This document shows, piece by piece, positions 62,647-64,000 of a stretch of 64,000 nucleotides of DNA. Source of the stretch: Caballeronia sordidicola (GTDB lineage: Bacteria; Pseudomonadota; Gammaproteobacteria; Burkholderiales; Burkholderiaceae); NCBI RefSeq assembly GCF_002220365.1, contig NZ_MTHB01000165.1, forward strand, positions 62,001 to 126,000, written 5' to 3'. Positions within the stretch are counted from its first letter, which is position 1. Every line of letters begins with the position of its first letter. The notes below the pieces were generated by a model. The model was not told the origin of the DNA and did no database searches. It saw nothing but the letters and a program-made list of their open reading frames with translations. Both the position numbers and the translations under genes were made by a program.

Positions 62647-63391
62647 GGCTCGCCTCATTTCGGCGGCTTCGCTCGCGCCCCCCGGCGACGATGCCTTGCG
62701 CGCGCGGGCACCTTCGGCCATGCTGCGAGAGTCAAAGGCTCTCGGAGTCCAAAGGCAAAGCGTTTCGCCCTAGAAGGCATCCCATATTGAAATGCAGCGG
62801 CCAGTGAGTTCGACCAATCGAGTTTGCTGTCTTTCGCACGATTGACCAACACGCGTTTGCGTGCCATAGGTTCGAAAGCTATGAAGCCGGCACGTGCTCG
62901 CGCACAACCAAAAAGAATGGATCGTAAAACGACTCCCTGTCCAAATGGCATGCTTGAAGCCGTTTTCGATGTCCCGGCGCATGCGCAGTTCGACGCTCTC
63001 CCGAACCAGCGTGTTCAGGTGCTCGGCGTCGACGCCCGAGTCTTCGCCAGCCCCGCAGATGAAAGCAGGCGACGAAGAACGCGATGAGAAAATCAAGCTG
63101 GTCGGCCGATTACAGCTCGGCGTCGATCGCGCCAACGGATCATGCGCCGATATTAGCCATGCCATCCCTCAACCTCCTGCGGCGCCAAGCCACCTATCAA
63201 TCCCATGACGACACAAATGCTCGCCACCTTCAACCCAGGGCGGCATTTCCGACAAACGGCATTGCGGCTGCCCGCGCGATCGACTAAATAGGTTGCGCAA
63301 GTCCTGCACCAAAACGCACTCGTGCGATGGAAGAGCCTATCGCAATGGCAACCACTTCCAAGGAATCAAGCACCATGAAAAGGAGATCATC
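62647..63391. other. 745-base stretch without a supported gene
   Basis: I see no frame with both a ribosome binding site and a recognisable product. The sequence is less GC-rich than the relaxase region and may hold decayed DNA, but I could not match it to a transposase or other family. Confidence 0.5.
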
Positions 63392-63505
63392 GTGCAAAAA
63401 AATGTGATCAAAAAATTTCGCTTCGATAGATACAATGCGATCGCTTTAGTTGCCTTGTGCGGAGCTGTTTTGGCCCTTATTTTGAAGCTGACACTGGGGC
63501 TGTGA
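63392..63505 (+). CDS. Very small single-pass membrane protein
   Basis: A 37-residue frame with GTG start follows AAGGAG by seven bases. It has a basic N-terminus (VQKNVIKKFRFDRY) and one membrane segment (AIALVALCGAVLALILKLTL in part). It overlaps the end of the opposing gene at 63446-63922 by 60 bases. Small membrane proteins of this sort may be stress peptides or type I toxins, but nothing specific supports either. Confidence 0.45.
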   Translation: MQKNVIKKFRFDRYNAIALVALCGAVLALILKLTLGL

Positions 63506-63922
63506 AGCGCCTGCCTGCTGCCATGGGATGAAAGATATAAGTGAGAAGAAGACGGTCAGACTAGCCAAGGCGATAGCAAGACGCTTGTCTCCACCTTGCT
63601 GCTCTGGGGAACCAGCGTTTTTTGACAGGTAAGAGTTGGCGGTCAGGAAACCACTGAATCCCGTTAGAACTGAGATCACTCGCAGATAGGTCGATAAACT
63701 GTTTGCGGTCGGATGCGCGAACAATATCCCCAACAACGCGACGAATAAAAATCCTATTGCGACGTTGTTCATCCAGTTAGCCTTAGCGAAAAGCTGAACC
63801 AACGCCCGCCCCCTCCGTTTGACGAAGCGAACCGATTTCGATGAAACCGAGGAGCTTTTCACCTGATCGTCGCTCCCCTGCGGACTGCTCGGTTTCGGAT
63901 TCTGCTGCGGCTGCATGTTCAT
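63446..63922 (-). CDS. Hypothetical membrane protein with three or four segments
   Basis: The 158-residue product has a hydrophilic Gln/Ser-rich start, a basic patch (VRFVKRRGRALVQ) and three or four membrane segments (NNVAIGFLFVALLGILFA, LRVISVLTGFSGFLTAN, LAIALASLTVFFSLISF). The ATG at 63922 has GGAG six bases upstream; an ATG at 63928 is too close to it. The family is unknown. Whether it is part of the element or chromosomal is unclear, because the element's right end is not seen. Confidence 0.6.
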   Translation of the reverse strand: MNMQPQQNPKPSSPQGSDDQVKSSSVSSKSVRFVKRRGRALVQLFAKANWMNNVAIGFLFVALLGILFAHPTANSLSTYLRVISVLTGFSGFLTANSYLSKNAGSPEQQGGDKRLAIALASLTVFFSLISFIPWQQAGASQPQCQLQNKGQNSSAQGN

Positions 63923-64000
63923 GGACATCTCCAGCGACTATGCGCTCTTAGTAGACAGTTTGTATTGCCCTGGCTGTGATACTATCAGTGAGCCGTTTTC

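Noticed and set aside
62770..63165. Minus-strand frame of 131 codons that might be a transposase remnant
   Set aside because: No DDE or other transposase motif and no terminal inverted repeats could be found.

Overview
The first 30.6 kb looks like the core chromosome of a beta-proteobacterium of the Burkholderiaceae, most likely Caballeronia or Paraburkholderia. The evidence is the high GC content and gene orders I know from that group: fba next to purC, pgk-pyk, ilvE-zinc finger-waaF, and recA-recX-DUF2889-sucCD. This stretch holds central metabolism (purC, fba, pyk, pgk, sucCD), branched-chain amino acid genes (azlCD, ilvE), LPS heptosyltransferase waaF, moaC, a type IV pilin with a PglL-like O-oligosaccharyltransferase, a TerC membrane protein, and recA/recX with a clear SOS box. 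It ends with a two-component system and an MFS transporter. It carries many short tandem repeats, mostly with a 12-bp period, at gene ends and between genes.

A tRNA with anticodon CAT (30683-30759) marks the left edge of an integrated element that runs from about 30.8 kb to the end of the window; no second copy of the tRNA 3' end was found, so the right end probably lies outside. Next to the tRNA come a tyrosine recombinase, an Abi_C-type protein, a single-chain GmrSD-like DUF262/DUF1524 enzyme and an AraC regulator. From 36.6 to 41.8 kb an XRE repressor-like gene, a perfect 19-bp palindrome and six same-strand genes for lipoproteins, secreted and membrane proteins form a likely regulated envelope operon of unknown role.

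From 41.9 to 51.1 kb is the mobilization module: a VirD4/TraD-type coupling protein, a sigma-like protein, an excisionase-like HTH protein, a second tyrosine recombinase, a MobF (TrwC/TraI) relaxase-helicase and an overlapping accessory gene. No type IV secretion mating-pair genes are visible, so the element looks mobilizable rather than self-transmissible, as far as the window shows.

From 51.1 to 62.2 kb eight or nine genes lie on the minus strand and make a defence island. Read in transcription order they are: a restriction-methylation protein with an N-terminal PD-(D/E)xK nuclease and its separate specificity subunit; three genes I cannot assign; a Gabija-like pair (OLD/TOPRIM ATPase GajA and UvrD-like helicase GajB); and a small membrane-anchored protein. 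The unassigned genes, together with the XRE-controlled envelope operon, are the best places to look for an undescribed system. The last 1.8 kb holds only small or uncertain genes.
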